A stretch of DNA of 64,000 nt, taken from Holothuria scabra. Lineage: Eukaryota > Echinodermata > Holothuroidea > Aspidochirotida > Holothuriidae. The position numbers were made by a program, and so were the translations under genes. Positions within the stretch are counted from its first letter, which is position 1. Each line of letters begins with the position of its first letter. The stretch lies in assembly GCA_037179385.1 (NCBI GenBank), contig CM074189.1, forward strand, positions 21,587,020 through 21,651,019, read 5' to 3'. Below, piece after piece: positions 1 to 11,680 of the stretch. The notes below the pieces were generated by a model that worked only from the letters and a program-made list of their open reading frames with translations, did not search any database and was not told where the DNA came from.

Positions 1-399
1 CCCTCAGCCTAAGCAGGCCCATAAAGAAGATGTAACCACAACCTTCCTATATACATGAACATAACACTTTGCACTAACGTCCTCTGCGAGAGATTGATAC
101 TACCATACTTGGAAGTATATCCTAAGCAAGGTGGTTGCCTGTTATGGCTTTAATGTGTGAATGTCTGGACTCCCTAAAGTAGTCAAATTGAAAGATTTTG
201 CAAGAAACTTGTTTCTTTTTTTTCAAAATAATGCAAGGTAAGGTCAAAATCACTTGAAAGATTGAAGGAAGATGATACTTTTTCTGTTCAAGTCTAAATT
301 TTATTTTAAATGTTAGAGAGTCATCATCAAATCATACGCTTATCTTACTGATGACTCTTGGTGACAAACCTTTTAGGACACATGCAAAAAGCAAAGTCG

Positions 400-616
400 G
401 CTAGTTAACTGGTCCACCCAAAGGTGCTTCAGTCCGACGCACAACCGACTTCGTCGGCTGAGCAAACCGATTTTAGTGGCAAGCCTATGCCAAGTGGGAG
501 GAAAGCCGGAGTACCCAGAGAAAACCCACGTACATCGAGCGGGACTTGAACCCATGCACATGTGAGACACATTGGTACACAGCAGCTGGAATAGACCACT
601 CTGCCACTCGACGACC
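400..616 (-). mobile_element. tRNA-headed SINE, family 1
   Basis: On the minus strand the sequence starts near 616 with a tRNA Ser/Leu-like head. An A-box-like TGGCAGAGTGG is followed about 50 nt later by a B-box GGGTTCAAGTCCCG. The body contains GGGTTTTCTCTGGGTACTCC, a block common in invertebrate SINE-like repeats. It lies downstream of exon 9, probably in an intron. Confidence 0.6.
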
Positions 617-699
617 TTTTAGGACACATGATCCTCTGTCCATTTATGTAGGAAGTCTGTGATTATTATATACTGTATGTTTGTTCAATATATACCAAC

Positions 700-828
700 C
701 TTGACAGGTATGTCCATTCTCACAAAGTTCGTATCCTACAGCACAGAGACACTGGTAGCTTCCATGAGAGTTTTGGCAGGCATACTGGCACGGGGAAAAG
801 CCACGTAGGGGGCGACATTCATTGATGT
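700..828 (-). CDS. Exon 9: calcium-binding EGF domain, last exon in the window
   Basis: The exon is 129 nt, acceptor gtctgagacag, donor GTTGGT, phase 1-1. It encodes DINECRPLRGFSPCQYACQN, then SHGSYQCLCAVGYELCENG and HTC. There is an extra cysteine (YELCENG) beyond the usual six. The RPL insertion between cysteines 1 and 2 is shared with the last cbEGF of VWCE-type proteins as I remember them. The frame stays open into the donor, so more exons must lie outside the window to the left. Confidence 0.85.
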
Positions 829-2095
829 CTGTCTCAGCAAAGCAAGGGAAATATTTTAAGCAGAGAATTAGCTATAATTAGTAGCATTTTCACACACGTT
901 ACCATAACTGTACATAAGTATTATGTTCTTAAAGAAGGTTACACATTTAATAAACATTTATGATTCCTCTGTGTTGGAAAATATTAATTTTTAACGTGTT
1001 TTGCTTTAAGACGGTTACAAATCTGAATAATGGTACCATAAAAGGTACCTTCGTATGCTACACTCTGTTTAAATGTTAAAGTTGAAAAGCAATTGTTCTA
1101 AAAAGATTTGTCTAAAACTGAATGTACCATTAGTACAGTGCAATGGCAGTTGTTACATAGAATGCTTGGCCTGTATGTATCACAGTATAAATACTGTAAT
1201 TATGGTGACAGATTTGCTGTAGCCTCATTTAGGAAGACTGGCTTTATATACTTCAAAGCTGATCTAATTACACAAATAAATCTTTTACAAATATACTTCT
1301 GGCAAAGACATGTGAGCAAAAGATAGCTTCAAAAGTTTTAGCTCTATCCTAGTAAGCCAGCTGTGAAATTTTCTTACAATTAAGTCATTTGCATAGGAAT
1401 TTCTATGCTTTCAAGTTAATGCAAGACTAAACGTTGTAAAAGGCATTTCATTTTTTATTTTGTCCATTTTTCATGCCAGTGAGAAAGCTGTAAGAATCTC
1501 TGAATATCTACCAAAACTGCTTGCAGTTATCGCTACTAATTACATCGCAACATGTCAGGGCAGTGAAGCTTTTCATACAAAAATGCAGGCATTTCATTTA
1601 AAAATAGATTGGTATTAGTCAATTATATCAAAACATTTTTTTTAATCAGACATTGACATGTAGGCCCTACTATCTAAATCTATGGCAGAAATATAATTTA
1701 AACCAAAGCAAAACTTTGCATGTGCTTGAGGAAATGGGAAAAGACTGTCCTCAGTCTTTCACTCGACTTTATATTTTTTTTAGGGAAAAGTTGTTCAAAG
1801 AATTCTTATGCATCAAGTTATTTATAAGCAAGGAGCAGAAGCATAAATTCTCTATATTTCTCAGCAATCACATCTGTCCAAGATTTGAACATTTAGATAT
1901 GAAAAACAATTCAATTCGCTACATATTTAACATAGGAATGAACACATATCACAATATCTTATGACATGAGATCCACAGCACCTGCTGTATCTCATGCACA
2001 AAGTTAGGATAAACATTAACTTAGGCAGATGATATTATACATGAGAAAATTATTATTCATGAATATTTATGATGTATTTTTTCAAAGATACCGAC
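829..2095. other. Intron 8, nothing recognised
   Basis: AT-rich intron sequence with no repeat family I could match elsewhere in the window and no coding signal. The short open frames lack composition or motif support. Confidence 0.6.
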
Positions 2096-2221
2096 CAATG
2101 CAAGACCTTCCATTGCTGTGGAGATAGAATCCCTCTTCACAGGTGCACTGGTAGCTGCCTCTGGTATTGATGCATCCATGGTGGCATGGGGTCTCATCCT
2201 CAACAGAACATTCATCAATGT
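2096..2221 (-). CDS. Exon 8: calcium-binding EGF domain
   Basis: The exon is 126 nt and phase 1-1. The acceptor is ttttcaaag. The donor GTCGGT is weaker than the others but keeps GT. It encodes DIDECSVEDETPCHHGC, then INTRGSYQCTCEEGF and YLHSNGRSC. The full cbEGF signature is present: D-I-D-E-C, N-T-x-G-S-Y-x-C, C-x-C-x-x-G-F. It resembles the middle cbEGF domains of VWCE, fibulins and hemicentins. Confidence 0.85.
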
Positions 2222-2964
2222 CTTTGAAAAATCAAAATTGAATGATACAATCAACATTTGACTTTGTAAAAGCTAACATACGCTCCCCCAAACATTCCTC
2301 AAAGTCTTTAAAACTTTAAATTTGACTAACAGAACAAATGCTTGGGTTTGTGAACTACCCCCACCCTCCCCCCTCTCAATACTTACTTGGCAGCAGCACA
2401 GCATGTGGTGATAGTGCCTTATGCCCTCTCAGTGACACCTACTACCTTTCATGGAATATTCTCCAAAAAACCTTTTGTCACAGGCACATGAGGAACAATG
2501 AATGAGGTATAATTCAAATGATAAGAGGAAATGATTGGTCATCAGACATTCCAGTAGGTAAAAAGTAATTGCCTGTATTGATCAATGTTGGCATTTAATA
2601 GTTGCAGTTGCATACCTCTCCAACAACTATATCAATTCTACAAACATTGTCATCATGTGACAGAATTGCTCACACCTGTTGGGGACACCTGTTGCAACCT
2701 TTCACGAACCAGAATAACCCCCTAAACTATATGTTTATTGGAAGAGGGAATTCAACCCTAATTCCTAACTCCCTACAAAAATGTGGGACCTGGTGGCAAC
2801 ACTTTCTGTTCTTATTAAAAAGGACTGAACTGGGTCCTTTTTTCAGGATGATTCACCCATCATACTCAAGAGAGCTGCAAGTAGGAACCATATTTGAGGA
2901 TGATGCAACCTTCACATTCTAGAGGTTTGAAGAATATGAAGATGCAGTCCCTCTTTAAACTTAC

Positions 2965-3081
2965 CAAGACAAGTTTGTCCATCTGTTGATAGGGTAAATC
3001 CAGGACCACACTCACAGCTGTAGCCACCCTCTTTATTAATACACTGCTGATCACAAGTACCACTCCTGCATTCATTGATGT
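2965..3081 (-). CDS. Exon 7: calcium-binding EGF domain
   Basis: The exon is 117 nt, acceptor tttccacag, donor GTAAGT, phase 1-1. It encodes DINECRSGTCDQQCINKEGG, then YSCECGPGFTLSTDGQTC. All six cysteines and the calcium motif D-I-N-E-C are present, with the N-K-E-G-G-Y core. The preceding exon supplies the G of the first Asp codon. The minus-strand reading in another frame that starts with ATG at 3075 is a shadow without cysteine spacing. Confidence 0.85.
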
Positions 3082-3153
3082 CTGTGGAAAAGAGAAAGAA
3101 ACATGAAAAATGAAAATTGTGTGAATTCTTCAGCGGTCTAATTGAACAGGTTG

Positions 3154-3397
3154 AAGGGCAAGAGCAGTCACCCTAAAATTATTTTGAAGTAACAGCTAAT
3201 TCTCACAATTTTCAACTTATTTCTCTTCAAAATATCTTTCATAATATTTTAAGACTACAAATTGCATATTCAAGGTAAAAAGCAGTAAATTTCACATCTG
3301 AGGAGAAAAAGTATTGTCACATGATTCCCAAGGGCCAATCATAAAACATGACAGTTTCCTACACTGCTTCAAGATGGGGTTAATGCTCTTGCCCTTT
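3154..3397. mobile_element. MITE family 2 copy
   Basis: Terminal inverted repeats AAGGGCAAGAGCA and TGCTCTTGCCCTT enclose about 244 bp. The inside is AT-rich with the family's landmarks (ATTATTTTGAAGTAACAGCT, TCACATGATTCCCAAGGGCC). No coding capacity. Confidence 0.7.
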
Positions 3398-4113
3398 ACT
3401 AACAGAACCTGAGGACCATGCAAGACCACAGAGGATGAAAATAATCCAAGACTGAAGTAATTATGAAAATTATCGTATGCACAGGCAGCAATTTAAGAAG
3501 TAAAACCATCATTACTGTGGGCATTCACAGACTGAAGGGGGGGGGGCATTGAGCTATGTCATGAAGTTAACCAAATGTCCCCAAAGTGTTCTACAAATAC
3601 TTACGAAAAATGGTAAAACCCACGTCCTATGTACAAATAAAGGTGTCATGAGTAAGTTATGAGTTATTTAATTTACTTTTTAAAAAAATTCAAGACCAGG
3701 CACCTTTTCAAATTGTACACAGAAACTCCTTACAGTACATTAGCTAGAAAACAAACAAACAAACCAATTTCAAAATTTTCATTAAAAGTTCTACTTTACT
3801 TTTTGATGTGATACTTGATTAATTACGCAGCTTTGTCACGTGATAACTTGTTATGAATATTAACTCAAAATGCCCCTTTTAATGGGTGGGAGAAAGGACA
3901 TAGTCATTTATCTAACTGGCAGTTATTGCCAAGTCACTTTTGTATTTCCTGTGCCCAACTGCCCATACTATCTGGTTATATAAATGACTCTCCCATTAGT
4001 GGAAGGGACAGTGGGACAGTACAGTGTATGCATGTGGCAAAACCCAATCTACCTGAGCAACCAAAGATAGGTATGCCATTTGTCTTCCTCCCTATAACAA
4101 TACCAGTGACTGC

Positions 4114-4345
4114 TTGATTAAGTGATTAGAGCATCTGACTTCCAGCACGAGAGGTCTGGAGTTTGACTTCTAACCAGGTCATACTCAGGCTAAGGCCTTT
4201 AAAAATTGAACCTACCTACTTCCATTGTGCTTGGTGCCCAGCATAAGCAATACAGTAGGGAAAAAACAAGCCAGTGAGCCAACAACTAGAGGAAAACATG
4301 CTGCTGGCCCAACTTAACCACTTGATTAGACACTGAGTGGTACAA
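4114..4345 (+). mobile_element. tRNA-headed SINE family 2, copy
   Basis: The head has an A-box-like AAGTGATTAGAGCATC and a degenerate B-box-like stretch GGAGTTTGACTTC, then AACCAGGTCATAC. The body shows GTGCTTGGTGCCCAGCATAA and CAAGCCAGTGAGCC, shared with the copies at 15572, 16493 and 25192. Confidence 0.65.
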
Positions 4346-5619
4346 CCTTATCAAACCAACTAACCATATCAATGCCTTGATATGTGCAACTGTCACTAAT
4401 GGTAAGTATGGTCCTGTCTCTTTTCACCTTGATAAACATCACTGTTTAAATTGAAAAACAGCGTGAGGAAATTAACACTCTTGAAAGTGTCATATGAGGA
4501 ACTGCTTCATAACCAATGCTGGCAGCTGACACAAGAGCCTAGCAATACAGATGTCAATTCATTCATTGCCTTAAACAAAGCTTATAGCCAGATTGAGTAG
4601 TTTTTTTCAAAGGAAAGTCATGTGACACAAAAGCAACTAGCTAAACCAATAGTTTGAAGACTGGAAAACTTGAAAAGCCCCCCCCCCCCCACTATGTCAC
4701 AACGGTGTGGCTAAACTGGATATTGTGTGACACATAATAAAAGACTGGACTTAACATTGACTAAACATTCTTTATCTACAACTGAGTAGTAAATTAATCA
4801 AAGCATGTTATACATGAGTGCAAAGCATACAACATATCGGCAAAGGAAGCCTTGTCAGGCATTTGTGCTGCTCTCAAGACAATTGAGGACACATTATTAG
4901 AGCCTCTGATGTCAGTTTTTGTAATGACCATGGTTCATTAACTTTAGGACATGAATCTAATGGGAGGGCCCTCTAGTTTGAGAAAACTGTTTACATCAAG
5001 AAACCAAAGTGTAAATGGTTTTTCTACAGTATTTACTTTTTCAAGTGTATTCATGCAGTAAAAATTGCATTAATGTAAAATAATTCAAGAAGCCCCTAAA
5101 AACTTTTCACACCCTTGGCTACTGCAAACCTTTTTGTCCAGCAAAAGGGATTTAATACCTGAAAACTTTGCTCTAGACTTTCAATTTTCTGAACTATTAC
5201 ATCTTTTTCAGACACACTTTTTGATAGGAACCAAATCAATATGTTGGGGCCTATTCCTTCAAAAATTTTTATATGCGCAAAGGGCAGCAGCAGCACTATT
5301 GGTACTAACATTTTTGTTAGAATAAAGGGCAACAGAACTCATACAAAAATTTTGGGATATGCACTTTGCACAATGCATCAAGTATGAACATGCATCTATC
5401 ATTTGTGAAGTACCATAATCACACTATTATGTACATGAACATGGCCATACATAGACCAGCTGTATGACAGCCTAATATGCTGCTGAACATATACGTAACC
5501 AGAACAGGTAATCATGTGAACAGTAACCAGAAAGCCAAAAGACTTAGTGATTACTTGCTGCTGAAAAGTAAGCTTGTTTTTTTTTTTCAAATTGACAGTG
5601 CTCCATAATGTACCCAAAA

Positions 5620-6420
5620 AGTATACATGCAAGGCATCCAATGACCTTTGACCTTCACCAAAAACTATAGGGATCATCTACTTACTGTAACACATCTTCA
5701 AACCAAGTATGAATTCTATCTAAGAATCTTAACTTGAGATGTCGTGTAAACAAGGTTTTGAGACTCTGACACCCCATGACCCCAAATGACCTTTAACCTC
5801 CACCAAAAATAATAGGTCTCTTTCTCTCACCATAGCGCATCCACATACTAACTATGACATCCATCCAAGCTTCCTAACTTGAGATATCGTGTAAACAAAT
5901 TTTTCAGACTTTGACCCCCCATGACCCCAAATGACATTTAACCTCAATGAAAATCAATAGGACCATCTACTCTATAGGACCAGCCCACACACCGAATATG
6001 AGCATAGTCACATGTACCATTCTTGAGATATCCTGTTTACAAGGTTTTGACCTTTTGGCCTCTCGTGACCCCAAATGACCTTTGACCTCCACCCTCCCTC
6101 TATCTAAGAATCTTAACTTGAGATATCGTGTAAACAAGGTTTTGAGACTTTGACCCCCATAACCCCAGATGACCTTTGACCTCCACCAAAAATGACAGGT
6201 TTCTTCCTCCCACCATAATGCATCCACATACCAACTATGAAATATATCCAAGCTTTCTAACTTGAGATATCTTGTAAACAAATTTTTCAGACTTTGACCC
6301 CCCATAACCCCAGATGACCTTTCACCTCCACCAAAAATGATAAGGATCATCTACTCAATATGGGCCATCTACCTGCAAGATACTCTTCTTGAAATACCAC
6401 GTAAACAAGCCAAAGGCATC
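5620..6420. repeat. Degenerate tandem repeat, about 145 bp unit
   Basis: The phrase ACTTGAGATATCGTGTAAAC recurs in variants near 5735, 5880, 6029, 6119, 6261 and 6390. The phrase CCATGACCCCAAATGACCTT, followed by TGACCTCCACCAAAAA, recurs between them. Spacing is near 145 bp, with one short unit of about 90 bp. Each unit carries a TGACCTTTGACCT-like word, exact at 5642-5654, 6076-6088 and 6170-6182. No protein is implied: the 127-codon minus-strand reading across it is repeat-derived. Confidence 0.8.
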
Positions 6421-6539
6421 ACAATAAAAAAGTACCTCCAATTCCACCACAGATATCTAGCCTCCAAATGTTTTCAAGGATCTTACGTGAACCATGCCTG
6501 ACAAATTTATTGGGAAGCTTTAGATTTCATGAAGGGGAC

Positions 6540-6770
6540 ATCATCTATGACGACATGACATCATCTGTGTCTCATGAGAGAATCCACTCCCTTGAAGCGA
6601 GGACAAACTTATCCTGTCCTTGGAGTCCTTGTTTGTTACACAACTAACAAAAAACGCCACTGTTGCAGATAACATGGTCCAGTGACCGCCTATTGTTGTC
6701 TGCGGTTTCCTATTGTTGTAAAATCTGCCAAATCGTTACGCTATCGGCCAAGTCATGATGTCCACTTTCA
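6540..6770 (+). repeat. Dispersed repeat, unclassified; second copy at 15395-15865
   Basis: Blocks such as GAGAATCCACTCCC, GTTACACAACTAAC, ACATGGTCCAGTGACC and GCCAAGTCATGATG occur in the same order, reversed, at 15865-15395. The other copy is interrupted by a SINE and this one is not. Confidence 0.7.
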
Positions 6771-6904
6771 AGGGGCAGAATTCTCTAATGTATGCTGCTT
6801 CCAGCACAAAGTGAAAAATACTATACGGTACCAAGATCTGAAATGTCAGAAGCAATGCAAGAAGTGACATCATGCTGTTGCAGATGAGGTCCGAGTCGTG
6901 AAAT

Positions 6905-7142
6905 CTAAAGCTCCATGTAACTTGAATAAGTGTAGTAGACTATCCTTTTTAAATCATTAGATTATATTTTTCCTCCTCAATTGTAAAATTATAATAAGAG
7001 TAAATATTTAGGTTACCTTAAACGTTTATTATTTAATCCCTGAAATATCATGAAAAATACTTTGAAGAGAAATGAGGAATTTGTGTGGTTTAGCTGTTGT
7101 TCAAAATAAGCTTTGGGAAACTACTCTTGGGCACTTTAAGGT
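6905..7142. mobile_element. MITE family 2 copy, diverged
   Basis: Internal landmarks (GTGTAGTAGAC, TTGAAGAGAAATGAGGAA, TTTAGCTGTTGTTCAAAATA) match the copies at 58559 and 59356. The right end is CTACTCTTGGGCACTTTAA, and the left end is decayed. Confidence 0.6.
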
Positions 7143-7398
7143 CCACCCTACATTTCAAACTTGGCAGAAGATATATTGTCTACAATTATCCAGATTGGAA
7201 AGTCCAGGCTGTTAAAAATATGAAACTAATTCTAAAAGATGGTTTGCCCCTAGGATTATTGGCTTTTTTTAAACTCTAAAGGAAAAAACATTACAGAACA
7301 AATACCTCAGGCCATCGTGTGGTTTACAAGCTTGATGTGGTGACTGCTTGTGGCTGGCTTATGTGCTAATACTACATATGAATTCAGAAGACACTTAC

Positions 7399-7494
7399 CA
7401 ATACACACTGGGCCTCGAGCACTTTGCTGTATACTGAAACCAGGTGGGCAAGTATTACCAGAGGGTTGGACACCTCCATCACAGCTGTAGCAAC
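7399..7494 (-). CDS. Exon 6: divergent cysteine module
   Basis: This 96-nt exon (acceptor ctttatag, donor GTAAGT, phase 1-1) encodes CYSCDGGVQPSGNTCPPGFS followed by IQQSARGPVCI. It has only five cysteines and no DxxEC start. A similar short GG-C...C-P-x-GFS module sits between the FUN region and the first cbEGF of VWCE as I recall it, but here an extra cbEGF (exon 5) precedes it. It could alternatively be a degenerate EGF. The frame and phases leave little doubt that it is coding. Confidence 0.75.
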
Positions 7495-7743
7495 CTATAA
7501 AGAATTAAGTACAAAGCAGCTTATAAATCAAAAAATGTTCAACTGAATTGAATGGCCCTAGGAATTATGGAAAAATTACCTCTTAGGTAGACAGCAGGGC
7601 AAAGGAGAACTTTATACCACAACTTACTTGCTCTTTGTAAACTTCTAAAAGACTGTATCAATTAGGGAGAAGAGAAGCTCTAAGAAAGCAAATATCAGCA
7701 CTGCTTGAATATTAAAATTTTATTCAGTTAGTTTGATAAGATT

Positions 7744-8062
7744 TTACAGCCAGGTTTTTAACCATTTGGTTTAAGTTGGGCCAGCCATGGCCTTTTTTTC
7801 CAGTTGTGGCTCATGGGCTAAATTTCCATACACTATTACTTATCAGTGATGTAGTCAAGTTCAGCCTCTGACTCGTGATTCACAAATTTGAAGGACTCAG
7901 CCAGAGGGTTTGACTTTTTCCCTGTTGGGAAAATGCAGGGACTTGAGTCGTTGAAGGTGAAAATTGCCCAACTGTTTCTTCTGCGGAGCATCAAACACAA
8001 AGGCAATAGTTTCCATTTTTGAAGTCTTCGGTATGACAAAGCCAGGAGTCAAACTGAAATTG
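7744..8062 (-). mobile_element. tRNA-headed SINE family 2, interrupted copy
   Basis: The tail (ACCATTTGGTTTAAGTTGGG and GGCTCATGGGCTAAATTT) and the GTCTTCGGTATGACAAAGCC part are separated by about 140 bp of unrelated sequence. The tRNA-like head is mostly lost. Confidence 0.55.
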
Positions 8063-8844
8063 GTTGTATTGCAATTTTTCACATTCTACAAGCCATTCCT
8101 GATAGAACATTTGCACCACTCTTAAATCAAAGTTCTGATGAATTAAGGGAAATTCTCCCTTGAGCCTGCCTCCCTCCCCCTCCTCTGGGCCCCCTTCAAC
8201 ACCACCCCTCCTCTGGGCCGCCTTCAACACCACTTAAGGTGTTGATGGTTCCCAAATGCAAAAATGAAGCAGCTGGCATAGGGTGGCACTTTTCCTGCAA
8301 TTCTTCAAATTCTGCAGAACTCCTTCCCTAAACCATGGGCAATGTTGTGCCCTTTGTTCATGACAACCAACAAGCCACTCAATTCCCACTCACAGGCACA
8401 GGTGTGGATCCTAAGGAGGATGGGGGGCAAAATCCCCCTAATTTGAAGGATTTTACACATAATAACATTTCCTTTTTAAAGGGCCTTTATCATCACTCCC
8501 CTACCTCCCTTTTTACAAAATTTTTGCTACTGTTCACAATCCCCTTCCCTACCACCATCTCTACCACCCCTCACCCAAGTCAACCTCCCCCCCCATCCCC
8601 CCAGGCTTCGACAAATCCCCCGCCCGACAGTCCGGGACAAGTAAAAAATTACTCGGACAAGTGAACTGCTCAATATTATAGCCTGCTGGGCAAGCAGCTA
8701 GTAACAGATAATTAGATATGGACTCAGCGCATATTCATGCCAACAAGTAGACTTTGGGAATCCCTAGCCCGATGGACAAGTAATAAGAAATGAATTTATC
8801 GAAGCCTGCATCCCCCTTAACCCTGAACTCCTCAAATCCCTCAC
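8063..8844. other. Intron 5, C-rich and low-complexity stretches
   Basis: Pyrimidine-rich sequence (CCTCCCCC runs at 8168-8240 and 8575-8610) gives false open frames. No recognised gene or repeat family. Confidence 0.5.
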
Positions 8845-8985
8845 CAAGACTTCTACAGGTCTGTCCGTTGCCGGATATCTGGAACCCAGCATTACAGGTA
8901 CATCGGTAGCCACCTAGGAGGTTCTGGCAACCTTGCTGACACCGCCCCCTGTTGGAAGAGGAAGCGGTGGAACACTCGTTGATAT
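8845..8985 (-). CDS. Exon 5: calcium-binding EGF domain
   Basis: The exon is 141 nt, acceptor ttcttttcag, donor GTGAGG, phase 1-1. It begins DINECSTASSSNRGRC, then QQGCQNLLGGYRCTCNAG, FQISGNGQTC. DINEC and the N-x4-GGYRC core are the calcium-binding EGF consensus (D-x-N-E at the N-terminus, Asn in the beta-hydroxylation position, then an aromatic). In the family, tandem cbEGF domains form rigid calcium-stabilised rods in the matrix. Confidence 0.85.
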
Positions 8986-10748
8986 CTGAAAAGAAGAAGG
9001 GCAGATGACACATAATGTTAAAATTGTTTCTAGGCAATTCTCCAAAATTTCTAGCAATTCAATGAGCTAGTTTCAAGTTATCAGTTACTCTAAAATTAGT
9101 GACATATTTCCTCATATAATATTCTCTTGCATATTTTGTAAAGGATGAATACTGCATTTGAAATGCTTCAAACATTTATTTTGTGTTATTGCTGCTGGCA
9201 GAAAATTTCTGAATATTTGATGAGTGAAAACATTCCACGCATCTATCTTCCAAAGACTAGACAACTTTCACTACACTGTAACCAATCAAGACATTAGACT
9301 GTGACCACAGATCATTTTTTTGTTAGTCCTAAGTCAATGTACAAAGGTGGTGCAGAATTAAAGTTGTGAAAAAATTGAAAAGTCAAACTTTGATTCCTGT
9401 TTTAATTATCTCTTTCTGTTCATTGAAAGTTTAATGTAATTGGAAAATATTGCACTTGAATTTGTATTCTCTCGAGAAATAATATTGAGCCAGATTTAAT
9501 TTTAAGAAGGTGTGTACACCTCTCTGACGATAGCTTCATCCCCAATATTTCCTTAATACACTACTAATATACCCCCAATACTAGTCTTTGTAGACAAACC
9601 TTTAGTCTGGACACATTGATCACAGCACCTGAGTAAAGCTGATTTTAGACAACGACGACCATATTAGCAGAGGTGACGGAACTGCCTAATGTATTTGGCT
9701 TGCAGAGCGGAAATGCTTATTCATTGTGCTAAGTTACTTAAGGTGAAACTGACTTTTAAAAAGCCAAGACAGCTGATTGGGTTTCAGTCCAAATCACATG
9801 ATATCAGGAAAATTGTTTGAATTTCCACACCACAATGTTCAAGGATGGATAACCCAGATGTACAGGAAATGTGATGCGGAGGTCATTTATACTCCTTACC
9901 GGACTTTGGCCAACATATCACACTTTTAAAGGCAAAAATTTCATTTAAACTGCACCAGCAAGGTATAAAACAAAATTAAATGTAACCATTATTAAACTAA
10001 TCAATCACACCAATAAAAGCCAGCAATAGCTTCATCTCTTCAACAAATCATTCATTAGATGAAATGTAAGTGGAATGGTTTGAATTTCAAAAAGTTTGCG
10101 TGAACGCATTATCCTCCAGCAATAAAGTACTACTTCTAACTGCGATGAACAATTTTCTAGAAAATAAGGCTACCATACTACATAACTTTGGATAAGGTAA
10201 CATTGTGGATCCATAAATATTGACTTAAAAAAATAACATGAACTTTTTCTAAGAGGCTCATTGAGTTGATATCGAAAACTTAATGAGAGTCTCGAAGGGT
10301 CACTACCACATAAAAATGCTTACAGTTAGCATAACAAGTCAAGTTTCAAGTCCAAAAGTCACAGAAAACGTTAAAATTTTGAATGTTCTAGTGTGCTGAC
10401 GTGTAACGTGTAACGGTTTTGTACATAATTTGAAAAAGTGTCTGGTCACGAATTTTTGAAAACCAACTTGAACCGTTCAGTACTCACTTATAAAACAGTT
10501 ATTTCTTTGTAGGGTATGGGGATTGTCTAAGTTTGAACATCTGTCATTGGTACGTGAAGAAAACGTAACAGGTTTGGAAAAAAATTGTTGAAATTCATGA
10601 ACCAACTCAATGAAACGCTGTAATAGAAGCTGCTCCTAAAGCCTGATTTATCTACATGTTCATGTACATTAGCAATTTCCTTTAAATATCAGAGATTAAA
10701 TTTGCGCTTAAATCCTTCCTTTAGGCAAACCTGCCCTGATCGTTTTAC
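8986..10748. other. Intron 4, mostly unrecognised
   Basis: AT-rich intron. The piece 10395-10620 is homologous to 59283-59355 plus 59615-59740, where a MITE is inserted. Nothing else was identified. Confidence 0.5.
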
Positions 10749-11006
10749 CTTGACAACGTCTTCCATCGCTGGCCAGTCTGTACCCTGAGGGACAAGTACA
10801 CATATAGCGGCCAGTGCTGAGCATGACACAACGATGTTGGCATCCTAGACTTCTGCAAATGGTTCCCGCTGACTGTGATAATGACACCTGTGAAATGGAG
10901 CCTGTAAGTGGAACTGCTCTGGTAGAGCTGCCTGTCTGGTATCCACGGACAACGGACGGGTACATAGCTGAAGAATCTGTTGAAGATGGTGTGGACCTGG
11001 TACTTC
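10749..11006 (-). CDS. Exon 4: Ser/Thr-rich linker plus EGF-like domain
   Basis: At 258 nt this is the longest coding exon, phase 1 at both ends. The first 45 or so residues are rich in Ser and Thr (STRSTPSSTDSSAM and following), which suggests an O-glycosylated spacer. An EGF domain follows: CRSLGCQHRCVML, TGRYMCTCPSGYRLASDGRR, then CQ at the donor GTAAAA. It has six cysteines in the order 1-2-3-4-5-6 with the aromatic-C-x-C-x-x-G signature, but no DxxEC calcium motif at its start. The acceptor at 11007 has only a weak pyrimidine tract. A second AG four bases downstream would break the frame, so 11006 is chosen. Confidence 0.8.
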
Positions 11007-11516
11007 CTTCATGGGAAATTAAAAGTATTACAGAGATTATAAATTGAATACATGAAGTGAAGAAAACAAATTTGAGGATACAACAGTCAGAACAAAAATT
11101 GATAATCTTGTTGGCTACTTTTTGGTAGGCAGTGGATGGGGGCTAGGAATAAACTAGACAAAAGAATGTTACCGGACTTTTCTTTACAGTCAAGAGGAAG
11201 GAAAGGCGTTTAACTGAAGAAAAATTTGAACCTCATCAATATAGCACCTAAACTGAAAGTTACCTCCAGGGTTCATTATACTTATGGTACCTTGGAAATT
11301 GACTTTTAACTCAGCTCTAGCACCTAAATTCAGAAAATGCGCCATGTGATTTTTCAACAGTGTCTGTTTCTGTTTGGTTATAATTGTGATACCATACTGT
11401 ACGGCATTCATCGATTGTAAGATGCACCTTGTGGTCCCCTGGGAATAGGGAGTCAAATATGTATCATGTTCATCTGAGTTTTGTAGTAGGGATGCATAAA
11501 AAGTCCCCCCCCCCCC

Positions 11517-11522
11517 CCCCCC

Positions 11523-11550
<28 letters not shown>
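11517..11550. repeat. Poly-C / poly-A run
   Basis: A C-run directly followed by an A-run of about 30. The minus-strand frame through it encodes poly-Gly/poly-Phe and is not a gene. Confidence 0.9.
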
Positions 11551-11553
<3 letters not shown>

Positions 11554-11680
11554 GTGTCAAAGCAACCTAACACGGTGAAACATGGTTCCATCATATTTAA
11601 AAGGAAACATGTATCAAAGTCTGCTGAAATGTTTGATACATTGAGGGCCAAACTAGCATGGCCAAACGTCAGTATTATAA

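Noticed and set aside
373..629. Two overlapping minus-strand short frames
   Set aside because: They lie in the tRNA-headed SINE body and are not in frame with the EGF gene.
5967..6350. 127-codon minus-strand frame with internal repeats
   Set aside because: Entirely inside the 145-bp tandem repeat; the repeated residues mirror the DNA repeat.
11190..11651. 153-codon minus-strand frame
   Set aside because: It crosses a poly-C/poly-A run giving poly-Gly and poly-Phe, and has no motif.
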